Shown: positions 1 to 8,174, numbered from the stretch's first letter. The stretch is DNA of 64,000 bases from Streptomyces roseoverticillatus (GCF_000719265.1 NZ_JOFL01000002.1:1-64000), one strand, 5' to 3'. The notes: a model not told the origin generated them from the letters alone. Program-made: numbers and translations.

Positions 1-124
1 GCGCTGACGTGTATTTGTGGGCCCAATACCGGGGCCCCCTTGGAGGCCGCGGCAAAGGGCCCGTAAATATACGGCCCCGGACCCCCACCCCGGAGCCCCC
101 GCCACCGGCACCCGGACGCACCCG

Positions 125-1519
125 CTACCGGCCCCGCTCCCCCCGGATCTCCTGAACCACCCGGGAAACAGAACCCCGCACCGCCGACGTCTCCGTAAGG
201 AAGTGCCACCAGTCCGGGTGCCGCCCCTCCAGCCCGGCCACGGCCCGGTCCAGCCGTTCCACCGCCGCGTCCAGCGGCCCCGCGTGCCGCGGGTCGGGCG
301 TGCTGCGCCCCGCCATGGCCAGCCGCTGCGCGTCGCGGATCGCGAAGCGCGTGCGCTCGACTTCCTGCTGGTGGTCGAAGGACACCTCGTCCAGTCGCCG
401 CAGCCGGTCGGCCGCGGCGGAGACGGATTCGTCGGTCGTGCTCAGCACGGCCCGTACGGTCGAGAGCAGGGCCTGGGCGTCGGGCCACCGCTGCTCGTCG
501 CGCGCCCGCCGCGCCTCGGCGAGCTTCTCCTCGGCCTGGGCGACGGCCCGCTGGGCCTCCTCGGGCACTTGCTGGAGGTCCTGCCAGCAGGCGGCGCTGT
601 AGCGGCGGCGCAGCTCGCTGAGGACGGGCTCGACGCCCGAGGCGCGGGTGGTCAGGGCCTGGGCCCGCGTCCGCAGGGACACCAGCCGCTTGTCGATCTC
701 CGCGACCTTGGCCGGCAGGCCCTCCGCCTCGGCCCGTACGGCCCCGGCTTCCTGCAGGACTCGTTCCGCGCGCCGGAGCGTGTCGGGCACGCCGTGCTGC
801 CCGGCGCCCTGGTTGAGCTTGGTGAGCTCGGGGGAGAGCGCCGCGAGCCGCGCGGCGAGGCCGTCGGCCCGCAGGCCCGCGCCGCGTGCGGCGTCGAGCG
901 CGACGGTGGCGGCGAGGAGGCCTTGGCGGGCGCGTTCCACGGCGGGCGCGAGGCGGGAGAGCTGTTCCTCGGCGGTGCTCAGGAGCGGGCCGAGGCCCTG
1001 CCCGAACCGCTCCAGGTCGGCCTTGGCGCGCAGCAGCTCGTCCTTGGCCTTGGTGAGGTCGGTGCGGGCGCGGGCGGCGGCGCCGGCGTCGAGGTCCTCG
1101 CGGTCGAGGTCGTGGGAGTCGACGGCGGTGATGTAGGCGTGGGAGACCTCGTCGATGCGCTGCCCGAAGGCGGCGAAGTCGGCGGCGGCCTTGCGGGCGG
1201 CGGGGGAGGAGTCCACCGCGGTGATCGTCTCGATGGAGATCCGCAGCTCGCGCTGGGCGGTGTCGAGCTCGTAGAAGGCGGCCGCGGCGGCGTCCTTCGC
1301 GGCCTGGGCGTCCGCCCGCTGGCCTTCGCCGCGGCCCCAGCCCCAGCGGCGGGTGCCGCCGCCGGCGAAGGCCGCGGGCGCGGTGGCGAGGGCCGCGGCG
1401 AGCAGGGGGAGCGGCAGGAGGACGAGGGCGAGGGCGTCGCGGGCGGCGGCGGTGCGGGCCCCCGCAGCCCGGAAACGGCGGTGCGCCGGTCGTGCGGACT
1501 GTGCGAAGGTCGCCGTCAC
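125..1519 (-). CDS. Exported coiled-coil protein, function unknown
   Basis: About 464 residues. I prefer the GTG at 1519 because GGGAGAGG lies just upstream; ATG codons further 5' at 1558 and 1585 are alternatives. The N-terminus is basic (RPAHRRFR) followed by a hydrophobic stretch of Leu/Ala (about residues 29-52) ending in AFAGGG, a plausible Sec signal or single membrane anchor. The rest is almost entirely Ala/Glu/Arg/Leu-rich and predicted helical coiled coil, with long runs such as EEKLAEARRARDE. Similar coiled-coil tails occur in actinobacterial TPM-domain proteins, but I see no TPM domain here. No catalytic motif is visible. It is followed on the same strand side by the DUF4097 lipoprotein gene, transcribed towards it; both may act at the cell envelope, which is inference. 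Confidence 0.75.
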   Translation of the reverse strand: MTATFAQSARPAHRRFRAAGARTAAARDALALVLLPLPLLAAALATAPAAFAGGGTRRWGWGRGEGQRADAQAAKDAAAAAFYELDTAQRELRISIETITAVDSSPAARKAAADFAAFGQRIDEVSHAYITAVDSHDLDREDLDAGAAARARTDLTKAKDELLRAKADLERFGQGLGPLLSTAEEQLSRLAPAVERARQGLLAATVALDAARGAGLRADGLAARLAALSPELTKLNQGAGQHGVPDTLRRAERVLQEAGAVRAEAEGLPAKVAEIDKRLVSLRTRAQALTTRASGVEPVLSELRRRYSAACWQDLQQVPEEAQRAVAQAEEKLAEARRARDEQRWPDAQALLSTVRAVLSTTDESVSAAADRLRRLDEVSFDHQQEVERTRFAIRDAQRLAMAGRSTPDPRHAGPLDAAVERLDRAVAGLEGRHPDWWHFLTETSAVRGSVSRVVQEIRGERGR

Positions 1520-1603
1520 TTGCCCTCTCCCGATGGATCGCCCCTGGCCGGATGCCATTCTCCCACCCGGTAAGGACGAACACACGGGACGGTCAGTTGC
1601 CCG

Positions 1604-2374
1604 TCAGTCCGCGAGGCGGATCTTCACCTCGCCGTTGTTGCTGTGGGCGGTGACGACGTGGGCGCTGCTGTCGTCGCGCGGCACGTCCACGCGCACCTTG
1701 CCGTTGTTGCTGCGGCCCTCGGCCTTGTACGGGGCGCGGGGCAGGTCGACGGTGATGCTGCCGTTGTCGCTTCCGGCCTCGACGCGGTCGGGGACCCGGC
1801 CGAAGGCGAGCCGTACGGCCCCGTTGTCCGTGTCGGCCTTGACCTGGCGGGAAGTGACGCCGCTGGTGGTGAGGGTGCCGTTGGAGCTGTGGAGGCGCAG
1901 GGAGCCGCTGCTGTCCTCGACGCGGACGGCGCCGTTGCCGGAGCGGATGTCGAGGTCGGTATCGAAGCCGCGGGCCTTGACCTCGCCGTTGTCGTTCTTG
2001 ACGGTCACCTTCACACCGCGCGGCACCTCGATCTTGTGCCGGGCGTCGCAGTCGGTGCTCAGCCCGGAGCACTGCTCCTTGAGCTTGAGGACGGAGCCGT
2101 CGAGCTCCCAGGTGACCTTCGTGGTCCCGCCCAGGGTCCATCCGGAGAACCACCGCGTGACCTGGACGCCCTTGACGTCGGCGGGCACGAGCTCCAGCGC
2201 CGAGTTGTCGGACTCGACGGTCAGCTCCTTCCCGGCCAGCGCGAACGCCTTGTGCTCCGGCGTCGCCTCGCCGGCGTCGGCGCTCCCGCACCCGGTCAGC
2301 ACGGCTCCGGCGATCAGCACACCGACCGTGACGAGCGGGATACGGACGGCGGCGGAACGGGTGCGGGGCTTCAT
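1604..2374 (-). CDS. DUF4097-family beta-repeat lipoprotein
   Basis: 256 residues. A lipoprotein signal peptide is clear: basic start, hydrophobic segment, lipobox LTGC with the acylated Cys near residue 29. The mature part carries a regular series of short motifs, DNGEV, GNGAV, SNGTL, DNGAV, DNGSI, NNGKV and NNGEV, spaced about 20 residues apart. This is typical of DUF4097 (adhesin-like, beta-helical stacks of NG-turn strands). It is expected on the outer face of the membrane. ATG at 2374 is preceded by GGAG. Function is unknown; DUF4097 genes often sit near envelope stress or two-component genes, but none adjoins it here. Confidence 0.85.
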   Translation of the reverse strand: MKPRTRSAAVRIPLVTVGVLIAGAVLTGCGSADAGEATPEHKAFALAGKELTVESDNSALELVPADVKGVQVTRWFSGWTLGGTTKVTWELDGSVLKLKEQCSGLSTDCDARHKIEVPRGVKVTVKNDNGEVKARGFDTDLDIRSGNGAVRVEDSSGSLRLHSSNGTLTTSGVTSRQVKADTDNGAVRLAFGRVPDRVEAGSDNGSITVDLPRAPYKAEGRSNNGKVRVDVPRDDSSAHVVTAHSNNGEVKIRLAD

Positions 2375-2565
2375 CGGGTCTCCGGTGGGGCAGGTCGGCG
2401 AGGTGCGGCAGAGGCGCCGCGTACGGGATCAGCGTAGGAGTGGATCACGGCCGGGCACGATGAAGCCCGCTACCGGAAAAGGGGTGGGGATAACCCCCGC
2501 ACGGGCCCCCGGCCCTGCGTTTGCGGGGACCCCGGCAGGTCGATGTAGGCTGTCACCTCGTGCCA

Positions 2566-2640
2566 GGGCGCATAGCTCAGCGGTAGAGCGCTGCTCTTAC
2601 AAAGCAGATGTCGGCGGTTCGAATCCGTCTGTGCCCACCA
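2566..2640 (+). tRNA. tRNA-Val(UAC)
   Basis: A 75-nt cloverleaf folds completely. The acceptor stem is GGGCGCA with UGUGCCC (one G-U pair), the D-stem GCUC/GAGC, the anticodon stem CUGCU/AGCAG with loop CUUACAA (anticodon UAC, reading GUA valine codons), and the T-stem GGCGG/CCGUC with loop UUCGAAU. The discriminator is A and the CCA end is encoded at 2638-2640. A perfect 13-bp terminator hairpin begins 6 nt after the CCA. tRNA 3' ends are common integration sites, and the genes immediately downstream look like element remnants. Confidence 0.97.
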
Positions 2641-2645
2641 GCGCG

Positions 2646-2678
2646 AAGACCCCGAAGCGATCAGGCTTCGGGGTCTTT
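2646..2678 (+). terminator. Rho-independent terminator of tRNA-Val
   Basis: A perfect 13-bp stem (2646-2658 with 2665-2677) encloses a 6-nt loop and ends in GGTCTTTG. It directly follows the tRNA. Confidence 0.9.
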
Positions 2679-2705
2679 GTCGCATACGGCAGCGAGGCGC
2701 AGGTG

Positions 2706-2951
2706 TCAGCCGATGTAGTTGAGCTGAAGGACTGTCAGTGTCTTCGTTTGCTGGCCGACGAGGAGCACAGCGATGGCGTGATCCGTCACCAAAGTGCGCA
2801 TCACGCCGTCGTCTTCCCCGTAGACGTGGGTGGCCCCGTAGGGGTCATCACAGGCAGCGGCTAAGGCCACGGCTAATTGCGCGCTTGCCTCGGGTGGCAT
2901 CGCATCGTGAACCGCCTCGGTGCCGTGCCCGTACTTCAGCCGGAAGGTCAT
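2706..2951 (-). CDS. Small RelE/ParE-like protein (putative toxin)
   Basis: 81 residues beginning MTFRLKYGHG and ending TLTVLQLNYIG. The pattern is a basic N-terminal strand, an Ala-rich helix in the middle, then DDGVMRTLVTDHAIAVLLVGQQTKTLTVLQ, an alternating hydrophobic beta ending. This agrees with the compact RelE/ParE fold and with small Streptomyces proteins I recall being annotated as RelE-like. The ATG at 2951 overlaps the stop of the upstream 94-codon gene (TGATG), so translation is coupled. The pairing and the position next to tRNA-Val suggest a toxin-antitoxin-type module left by an integrated element. No catalytic residues can be assigned, and toxin activity is inference. Confidence 0.7.
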   Translation of the reverse strand: MTFRLKYGHGTEAVHDAMPPEASAQLAVALAAACDDPYGATHVYGEDDGVMRTLVTDHAIAVLLVGQQTKTLTVLQLNYIG

Positions 2952-3235
2952 CAGGCAGCCCCTCGGGATCGCGCGGCGGCGGCTTCGGCCTGGATCCGGT
3001 CGGTCACGTCGATCCACTCGCCGGGGACCTCCCCGGTCTCCGCTTCGACTCGCGCGAGCTCCCGGCCGCGCTCGACGGCAGCACTGATGTCTTCAGCGAT
3101 CTGCTGCCACTTCGCAAACACGGTGACGATCTCGTGTACCGGGGCGCGGTTGATCTCGCTCAGGAAGCGCTGCTTCGCCGGTGGACTGCCCAGGGCGTCG
3201 CAGATCGTTTCGATCGTCCATCGCTTCGCGGTCAT
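2951..3235 (-). CDS. Small partner protein of the RelE-like gene (putative antitoxin)
   Basis: 94 residues from MTAKRWTIETICDALGSP. The ATG at 3235 has a strong GGAGG ten bases upstream. The sequence is mostly helical and acidic in its second half (VEAETGEVPGEWIDVTDRIQAEA). The first 35 residues could form a small DNA-binding helical unit, but no standard HTH is obvious. It is coupled by a 1-nt overlap to the RelE-like gene, the gene order usual for antitoxin followed by toxin. The family is not recognised with certainty. Confidence 0.65.
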   Translation of the reverse strand: MTAKRWTIETICDALGSPPAKQRFLSEINRAPVHEIVTVFAKWQQIAEDISAAVERGRELARVEAETGEVPGEWIDVTDRIQAEAAAARSRGAA

Positions 3236-3330
3236 GGTGTGTTCCTCCTCCAGCAGAGGCCGCCTGCACGCTGCCATCCCACGGTACGCGGGGCGGGGAA
3301 TCTTCGGGGCATCATAGGCAACGAGGCCCG

Positions 3331-3594
3331 TCACCAGTCCCCCTCTGCGTCGTCGGGGTCGAGTTCGGCGAGGGCTTCGCGTGCGGTATCGCGGTTGGTT
3401 TTGAGGTCTTGGGCGATGGTGGCGGCGAGCCAGGATTCGCCGGGGGCGTGTCCTTGTCCGGCGTAGGTCCAGTGGGCCAGGACGAGGGTGGTGGCTTCGG
3501 GGGTGTCGTCGGGGTCGGGGAGTCCTCGTTCGCGGCGTTCCTGGCGGGCGCGGTAGTCGGCGCGGGCCCCCGGAGGGTGCCGAGGGTGGTGGAG
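3331..3594 (-). pseudogene. 5'-truncated gene fragment, probable mobile-element origin
   Basis: The minus strand is open for 87 codons. It contains a well-behaved C-terminal sequence (GARADYRARQERRERG, later PEATTLVLAHWTYAGQG and ESWLAATIAQDLKTNRD) ending AEGDW-stop. The frame is closed by TAA at 3595-3597, with no start codon between that stop and the conserved-looking part. The natural interpretation is the tail of a larger gene whose 5' part was deleted. Codon position bias is normal for coding DNA, so this is unlikely to be random sequence. The parent family is not recognised; replication or DNA-processing proteins of integrative elements would fit the context. Confidence 0.55.
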
Positions 3595-3610
3595 TTAGGA
3601 GGTCACGTCT

Positions 3611-3769
3611 ATGACGGACATGCCCAACCCGGCAGAGCCAAGCCCACGTCCTGACCCTACTGTGTCGCCCCCTCCGGGCCATACCGCACGCGCTTGGCTC
3701 ATGACTCTTGCGACCTTGATAGGGGCCGCTGCAACTCTCATCAGTGCACTCCGTGGAGTAACGCACTAG
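3611..3769 (+). CDS. 52-residue single-pass membrane peptide
   Basis: ATG at 3611 is preceded by a perfect AGGAGGT Shine-Dalgarno 7 nt upstream. The product starts MTDMPNPAEPSPRPDP, has a Pro-rich soluble head, and then a hydrophobic helix (AWLMTLATLIGAAATLISAL) near the C-terminus ending RGVTH. Codon use (ATA, TTG, ACT, CTT, AGC) is markedly less GC-biased than that of the neighbours, which points to foreign origin. Very small membrane proteins are usual among the spread (Spd) proteins of Streptomyces integrative elements, and this could be one; that is inference. It lies head-to-head with the truncated fragment. Confidence 0.6.
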   Translation: MTDMPNPAEPSPRPDPTVSPPPGHTARAWLMTLATLIGAAATLISALRGVTH

Positions 3770-4007
3770 AGCGTCTGTGGGCAGCGCCCTAGGTGGAGCA
3801 GGACACCTCAGTTGACGCCAGGCTGACATCAGCAGCCGACATCAACAAGCGTGGGCGCCGACGGATTCGGGCGGTCGGACGCGCACCGGTCGACGCCTGA
3901 TGGGGAGCCCTGGACTGCTACGCGGCGGTTGCCGGATCGAACTTACCGGGATCGGTGCGGGGCTCCTGCGTTTTCGTGCGGGGCCGGGGGACGCCCGGAG
4001 GGCCCGG

Positions 4008-4967
4008 TCACGGCAGAGGCAGCATGCCGCCGTTCCTGTGGAGCCACGACCGGTACGTCGGGTTGGCGTAGGCGAGGGACCGGTAGGCGTCGGCCAAGTC
4101 GCAGAAGAGGGCGTCGGTTTCCGGGACGGAGAGCGCGCCGGGGCGGGTGGTCAGGGAGAGTTCGACGGTGAGGGGGTCGCCGTAGAGGGGGCGGAGGACC
4201 GTTCCCGGGCCGGCCTCCGCGGTGGGCTGGCAGGCCCGTACGGCCTCGCCCGAGGCGACGAGGTCCGCGGCCGTGGTGGTGTCGCGGACGTGCACGAGGC
4301 GCGGGTCGATCCCGGCGGTGGTGAAGGCCCGCTGCAGGGCGGACCACTCGTGGTCGGCCGCGGGGTCCACGATCCAGGCGTCGTCGGCGAGTTCGGCGAT
4401 CCCGACCACGGGGTGGGCGGCCGCCGGGTGCGTGACGGACAGGGCGACGAACCGCGGCTCCCGGGTCATGAGGACGCGCTGTTCGACGCCCGGCGGTATG
4501 TGCAGGGGGAAGCCCTCGGTCTCGTGGACGAAGGCGGCGTCGAGCTGGTTGGTCGCGAGCAGCTGCAGCAACGTTCCCGCGGAGACCTCTATGTGGATGG
4601 CGACGTCCGTGTCGGGCAGCCGGGCGTGGAGGCGGCGCAGCCAGCCCGTGACGACGCGTCCGCCGAGGCTGCCGACCCGCAGCCGGGCCCCGCCCGCGCC
4701 CGCCGCGGCGTCACGGGCCGCCGCCATGAGCGCGCTCATCTCGGCGATGATGGGCCGGGCCCGGGAGAGCACGGAGTGGCCGAGCGGCGTGGGGCGGCTG
4801 CCCGTCTGGCCGCGGGTGAACAGCAGGCCGCCGACGGCTCCTTCGATGCGGCGGAGCTGGGTGGTGAGCGAGGGCTGGGTCATGCCCAGCTGCAGCGCGG
4901 CCTTCCGCACACTTCCCGCATCCGCAATGGCGCAAAGCGCGCGGAGGTGCCTGACCTCGAGCTCCAC
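4008..4967 (-). CDS. LysR-family regulator, SnpR-like
   Basis: 319 residues. The N-terminal winged HTH is typical of LysR ([19 protein letters not shown], then [22 protein letters not shown], residues 1-60). A periplasmic-binding-like effector domain follows from about residue 90. The gene is divergent from the snapalysin gene with about 210 bp between starts. This is the classical snpR/snpA (mprR/mprA) arrangement of Streptomyces, in which the LysR protein activates the protease gene. A T-N11-A dyad lies in the shared intergenic region. The start ATG at 4967 gives the standard LysR N-terminus. Confidence 0.9.
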   Translation of the reverse strand: MELEVRHLRALCAIADAGSVRKAALQLGMTQPSLTTQLRRIEGAVGGLLFTRGQTGSRPTPLGHSVLSRARPIIAEMSALMAAARDAAAGAGGARLRVGSLGGRVVTGWLRRLHARLPDTDVAIHIEVSAGTLLQLLATNQLDAAFVHETEGFPLHIPPGVEQRVLMTREPRFVALSVTHPAAAHPVVGIAELADDAWIVDPAADHEWSALQRAFTTAGIDPRLVHVRDTTTAADLVASGEAVRACQPTAEAGPGTVLRPLYGDPLTVELSLTTRPGALSVPETDALFCDLADAYRSLAYANPTYRSWLHRNGGMLPLP

Positions 4968-5028
4968 GGGGGGAGCATATCCGCGCCCCGCACGTCACAC
5001 CAGGCACATGGCGGGGCAGGGTAGGTGA

Positions 5029-5041
5029 TTGGCTGGTGTTA
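5029..5041. promoter_or_regulatory. LysR-type T-N11-A motif between snpR-like and snpA
   Basis: TTGGCTGGTGTTA fits T-N11-A. It overlaps a short dyad CTGG-N8-CCAG (about 5033-5048) 130-150 bp before the snpA start. LysR activators of snpA/mprA are known to bind such motifs; assignment here is by position and pattern only. Confidence 0.5.
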
Positions 5042-5176
5042 TGGCCAGTTGGCATCATCCGTATCGCTGATAACTCGTCACAGACTCTCGGGGACCAGCA
5101 GTTCACCCGACGGACATCCGGTCGGCACACCCACCAGCCGGCAACGGACGTCCTCGGCACGAATGGAGTCCCCCAC

Positions 5177-5845
5177 ATGAAACGCTCCACGATGGTGCTG
5201 TCGGCGGCGATCGGCCTCGGGCTCACGGCGGCCATGACGGCGGTTCCCGCCTCCGCCGCCGCCCCGGCGGCCACGGGATCGCAGACCGTGCAGTCGTCGT
5301 ACGCCGGCTCGGCGGCCGAAGAGGCCGACAACAAGGCGTTCTTCGACGCGGTGATGAAGTCGGCGCAGGCCAAGGCCGCGAAGTCGCCGGGCCTGCGGGC
5401 CGTCACGGTCACCTACGACGCCAGCAGAGCGCCCAGCTTCGCCTCCCAGATAGCCGCCAGCGCGCAGATCTGGAACAGCTCCGTGCGCAACGTCCAGCTG
5501 CGTGCGGGCAGCAACGCCGACTTCAGCTACTACGAGGGCAACGACTCCCGCGGCTCCTACGCGAGCACCGACGGCCACGGCCGCGGCTACGTCTTCCTCG
5601 ACTACCGGCAGAACCAGCAGTACAACTCCACCCGCGTCACCGCGCACGAGACCGGGCACGTGCTCGGCCTGCCGGACCACTACTCCGGTCCGTGCAGCGA
5701 GCTGATGTCCGGCGGCGGCCCCGGCACGTCCTGCCAGAACACCCGCCCCAACAGCGCCGAGAGCAGCAGGGTCAACCAGCTGTGGGCCAACGGCCTGTCG
5801 GCCTTCAAGAAGGACGACAAGGGAGTGTTCACCACGGTTCGATGA
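5177..5845 (+). CDS. snpA: Snapalysin (small neutral metalloprotease, M7)
   Basis: 222 residues: signal peptide 1-28 (MKRSTM... ending ASA), a short propeptide, then the M7 catalytic domain. The zinc site [11 protein letters not shown] (residues 157-167) is complete: His157 and His161 are ligands, Glu158 is catalytic and Asp167 is the third ligand characteristic of M7. The conserved Cys pair (near the GPCSEL and GTSCQN segments) can form a disulfide. Secreted proteolysis of extracellular protein is the expected role. The start at 5177 is chosen because it begins a proper signal peptide and has GGAG upstream; longer frames would add a non-signal extension. Expression is probably activated by the divergent LysR protein. 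Confidence 0.96.
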   Translation: MKRSTMVLSAAIGLGLTAAMTAVPASAAAPAATGSQTVQSSYAGSAAEEADNKAFFDAVMKSAQAKAAKSPGLRAVTVTYDASRAPSFASQIAASAQIWNSSVRNVQLRAGSNADFSYYEGNDSRGSYASTDGHGRGYVFLDYRQNQQYNSTRVTAHETGHVLGLPDHYSGPCSELMSGGGPGTSCQNTRPNSAESSRVNQLWANGLSAFKKDDKGVFTTVR

Positions 5846-5874
5846 GCCCCGGAGCTCACTGAGCCTCGCCCGTC

Positions 5875-5909
5875 CGGCGGCCCGGTTCCCTCGCGGAGCC
5901 GGGCCGCCG
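5875..5909. terminator. Hairpin terminator after snpA
   Basis: CGGCGGCCCGG (5875-5885) pairs perfectly with CCGGGCCGCCG (5899-5909). There is no U-tract, as is usual for Streptomyces. It lies 30 nt past the snpA stop. Confidence 0.7.
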
Positions 5910-5954
5910 CCCGTCTCCACGCCCGTCGCGCCGCACGGCCGCATACTGGAACAG

Positions 5955-6482
5955 ATGACACACGTGCCCCCTGGCCTCACCTATCCGGAGGCCGGCGCCA
6001 CCGCCCGCTTCCCGCTGCCCGCCGGCTACCACCACCTCCACGAGGTCGGGTACGTCGGCCGCGGCCGGCCCGTCTTCGAGGCGGCGGCCGACGCGGTCCT
6101 CTCCTGGCGCCTGCACCGCGCCGCCGGCATCCGCGTGCCCGCCGGCACCCTCCCGGCCGCCCCCGGCGTGACCGTGGACGTCTCCCTCGGCCTCGGCCCG
6201 CTGCGCGCCTCCGGGACGTGCGCGGTGGTCTGGACCGTACGGGAGGAGCGCCGCGCGGGCTTCGCCTACGGCACGCTGCCGGGGCATCCCGAGTGCGGGG
6301 AGGAGTCCTTCGTCGTCACTCTCGACGGGGCGGAGGACGTACGCCTGGCCGTGACGGCGTTCAGCCGGCCGGCGCGCTGGTTCACGCGGGCCGCCGGGCC
6401 CTTGGTGCCGGCCTTCCAGCGGAGATACGCACGGCACTGCGCGCGCGTGCTGCGGGCGGAGGCGGCTCGTCCGGCGGCGTAG
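5955..6482 (+). CDS. DUF1990 family protein
   Basis: 175 residues. The order of conserved blocks matches DUF1990: N-terminal LTYPEAGATA, GYHHLHEVGYVGRGRPVFEAA, the middle VWTVREERRAGFAYGTLPGHPECGEE (GF-YGTL-GHPE-GEE is diagnostic) and a C-terminal RPARWFTRAAGPLVPAFQRRYARHCARVLR. No signal peptide. Biochemical function is unknown; the family is widespread in actinobacteria and plants. It is separated from snpA by a terminator, so it is probably a single-gene unit. Confidence 0.9.
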   Translation: MTHVPPGLTYPEAGATARFPLPAGYHHLHEVGYVGRGRPVFEAAADAVLSWRLHRAAGIRVPAGTLPAAPGVTVDVSLGLGPLRASGTCAVVWTVREERRAGFAYGTLPGHPECGEESFVVTLDGAEDVRLAVTAFSRPARWFTRAAGPLVPAFQRRYARHCARVLRAEAARPAA

Positions 6483-6493
6483 CCGGGGCAGGT

Positions 6494-6509
6494 ATTGGTC
6501 CGTACCAAT
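6494..6509. promoter_or_regulatory. Perfect 16-bp palindrome, DasR/GntR-like
   Basis: ATTGGTCCGTACCAAT is nearly perfect around the TGGT/ACCA arms and resembles DasR-responsive elements (TGGTCTAGACCA core) with a changed centre. It lies just after the DUF1990 stop, between convergent genes, so it does not sit in an obvious promoter. Confidence 0.4.
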
Positions 6510-6748
6510 CCTCGTGCGGGGGTGGCACGCGGGGGTCCGCCGTTCGCCGACCGGACGTACGGTCGTTGCGGTATCGGGCCCTGCTGGAACGTGCGGCTGC
6601 GGTGGGGGCGGGATTCCGCCGGACTCCCGCCGTTGGGCCGCTTTGCCGTCGCGGCGGCTCTTTCCTTCCGCCGCGGGCGGCGAGAAGCCGCAAAGCCGGG
6701 AGGCGGGCGGAACGCGCGGCCGCCGCGACCGGGGCGACCGGAACCGCG

Positions 6749-7372
6749 CTACGCCTCTCGCGGCCGCTTCACGACGTACGCCGCGCCCGCCCCCGCCGCG
6801 AACAGGGCGAGGAAGGAGACGGCCGTGCCGATCCAGCCGGCGCCGAGCCACTGGCCGCCGAAGTAGCCCAGGCTCACGCTGTAGGCGGCCCAGGTCAGGC
6901 CGGCCAGGGCGGACCAGGGGAGGAATTCGGCCACCCGGCGGTGCATCACGCCCGCGCCGAGGCTGACCACGGACCGCCCGGCGGGTGCGAAGCGGGCGAC
7001 GACCACCAGGGGGCCGCCGCCGCGCAGCAGCGCCGTGCCGAGCTTCTCCTGGGCGGCGGTCAGCCGCCGCGACCGGGCGATGGCCCGGTCGAAGCGGTCG
7101 CCGCCGCGCCAGGCGAGCCGGTAGGCGACCATGTCGCCGAGGACGGATGCCGTCGCGGCGCACATGACCAGCGCGAGCATCTGGGGGAAGCCGGCGTGGC
7201 CGCGGGCCGCGTCACCGACCGCGTCGGCCGCGGTGCCCGCGGCGGCGGTCGCCGCGGTGATCACCAGGACCCCGCTGGGGAGCACGGGGAGGAAGACGTC
7301 CAGGAGTACGGAGATGCTGACGATCACGTAGATCCATGGGGTGTCGGCCAACGCCCCCAACTGCTCCAGCAC
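6749..7372 (-). CDS. DedA family membrane protein
   Basis: 207 residues with five to six hydrophobic segments. DedA/SNARE-associated features are present: LLDVFLPVLPSGVLVI near the N-terminus, DMVAYRLAWRGGDRF, and the re-entrant loop VVVARFAPAGRSVVSLGAGVMHRRVAEFLPWSALAGLTWAAYS, where the R-x2-P-x2-R and the G-M-F-W pattern match the family. DedA proteins act as membrane flippases or proton-dependent transporters for undecaprenyl phosphate or phosphatidylethanolamine-like lipids; which one here cannot be said. Start is GTG at 7372 with GGGAG upstream. Confidence 0.88.
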   Translation of the reverse strand: MLEQLGALADTPWIYVIVSISVLLDVFLPVLPSGVLVITAATAAAGTAADAVGDAARGHAGFPQMLALVMCAATASVLGDMVAYRLAWRGGDRFDRAIARSRRLTAAQEKLGTALLRGGGPLVVVARFAPAGRSVVSLGAGVMHRRVAEFLPWSALAGLTWAAYSVSLGYFGGQWLGAGWIGTAVSFLALFAAGAGAAYVVKRPREA

Positions 7373-7501
7373 GTCCTGATCTCCCGGTACGGTCCCCCGC
7401 CGCGACGTCGCAGGGGAGCGGCAGGGGCGGCCTTCACAACCGCACAGCGTACGCCTGGGGCGTGTGTGACGTGTGAGCGGGGGAGGGGAAAATGGCGCAG
7501 A

Positions 7502-7981
7502 TCACCCGCGGCGGGAGAAGAGCCGGTCCAGGGACAGCGCACCCGGGCCGGTGAAGACGAGCAGCAGGAAGCCCCAGCAGAACACGACGGGCAGCTCGCC
7601 GCCGTTCTGGATCGGCCACAGCGCCCCGCTCTGGTGCATGTCGAAGTACGCGTACGCCATGGAGCCGGACGCGATCAGGGCCGCGCTGCGGGTGCCCGCG
7701 CCGAGCAGCACGAGGATGCCGGCGACGGCCTGGATGACGGCCGCGTACCAGAACGGCCAGAGGCCGGTCGCGACGGTGCCGCCGTGGGTGCCGGCCGCGC
7801 CGCCGAGCACGCCGAAGAGCGAGGCGATGCCGTGGCAGGCGAAGAGCAGGCCGATCACGACCCGGAAGGCGGACAGGACGTACGGGCGGGCCGCGTCCAG
7901 GCGCTCCGTGAGGGCGGGGGTCGCGGCGGCGCCGGTTCTCGCGGGGGCCGAGGGGGAGGCGGTGGCGGGCGTGGGGGGCAT
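7502..7981 (-). CDS. DoxX family membrane protein
   Basis: 159 residues. After a short Ala/Pro-rich leader come four transmembrane helices with DoxX landmarks: RVVIGLLFACHGIASLFG, an intervening GGTVATGLWPFWYAAVIQAVAGILVLLGAGTR, and SMAYAYFDMHQSGALWPIQNGGELPVVFCWGFLLLVFTGPGALSLDRL. DoxX-like proteins are associated with oxidative stress or terminal redox functions in the membrane. ATG at 7981 with GAGGAG. Two palindromes lie in the upstream 75 bp, suggesting local control by a small repressor. Confidence 0.9.
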   Translation of the reverse strand: MPPTPATASPSAPARTGAAATPALTERLDAARPYVLSAFRVVIGLLFACHGIASLFGVLGGAAGTHGGTVATGLWPFWYAAVIQAVAGILVLLGAGTRSAALIASGSMAYAYFDMHQSGALWPIQNGGELPVVFCWGFLLLVFTGPGALSLDRLFSRRG

Positions 7982-8026
7982 GAGGGGCTCCTCGTATCGG
8001 GGACAGGAACGATGAGGTCCCCCAGG

Positions 8027-8055
8027 TTAGGTACCCCTAATCGATACTTGCAAGT
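8027..8055 (-). promoter_or_regulatory. Two palindromes upstream of doxX-like gene
   Basis: TTAGGTACCCCTAA (8027-8040; arms TTAGG/CCTAA) and the perfect 10-bp palindrome ACTTGCAAGT (8046-8055) lie 46-74 bp 5' of the DoxX start. ACTTGCAAGT is the sort of site used by MarR/HxlR repressors; no cognate regulator is adjacent. Confidence 0.5.
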
Positions 8056-8174
8056 TCAAGGACCGATGGACCGACTTTGTCACATGCCGGAAATCCGGGA
8101 ACGGGCTGGAACCCCGGCTGGACACCCGGCGGGAAGGCGGTCCGACGCGCGGCGGAACGCGGCGGGAACGCGGC

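Noticed and set aside
2641..3830. Complete prophage or integrative element at tRNA-Val
   Set aside because: No integrase, excisionase, replication or transfer gene is intact, and no second copy of the tRNA 3' end was noticed.
5856..7163. Minus-strand frame covering the DUF1990 gene and beyond
   Set aside because: It has no recognisable domain and covers two better supported genes on its way; compositional shadow.
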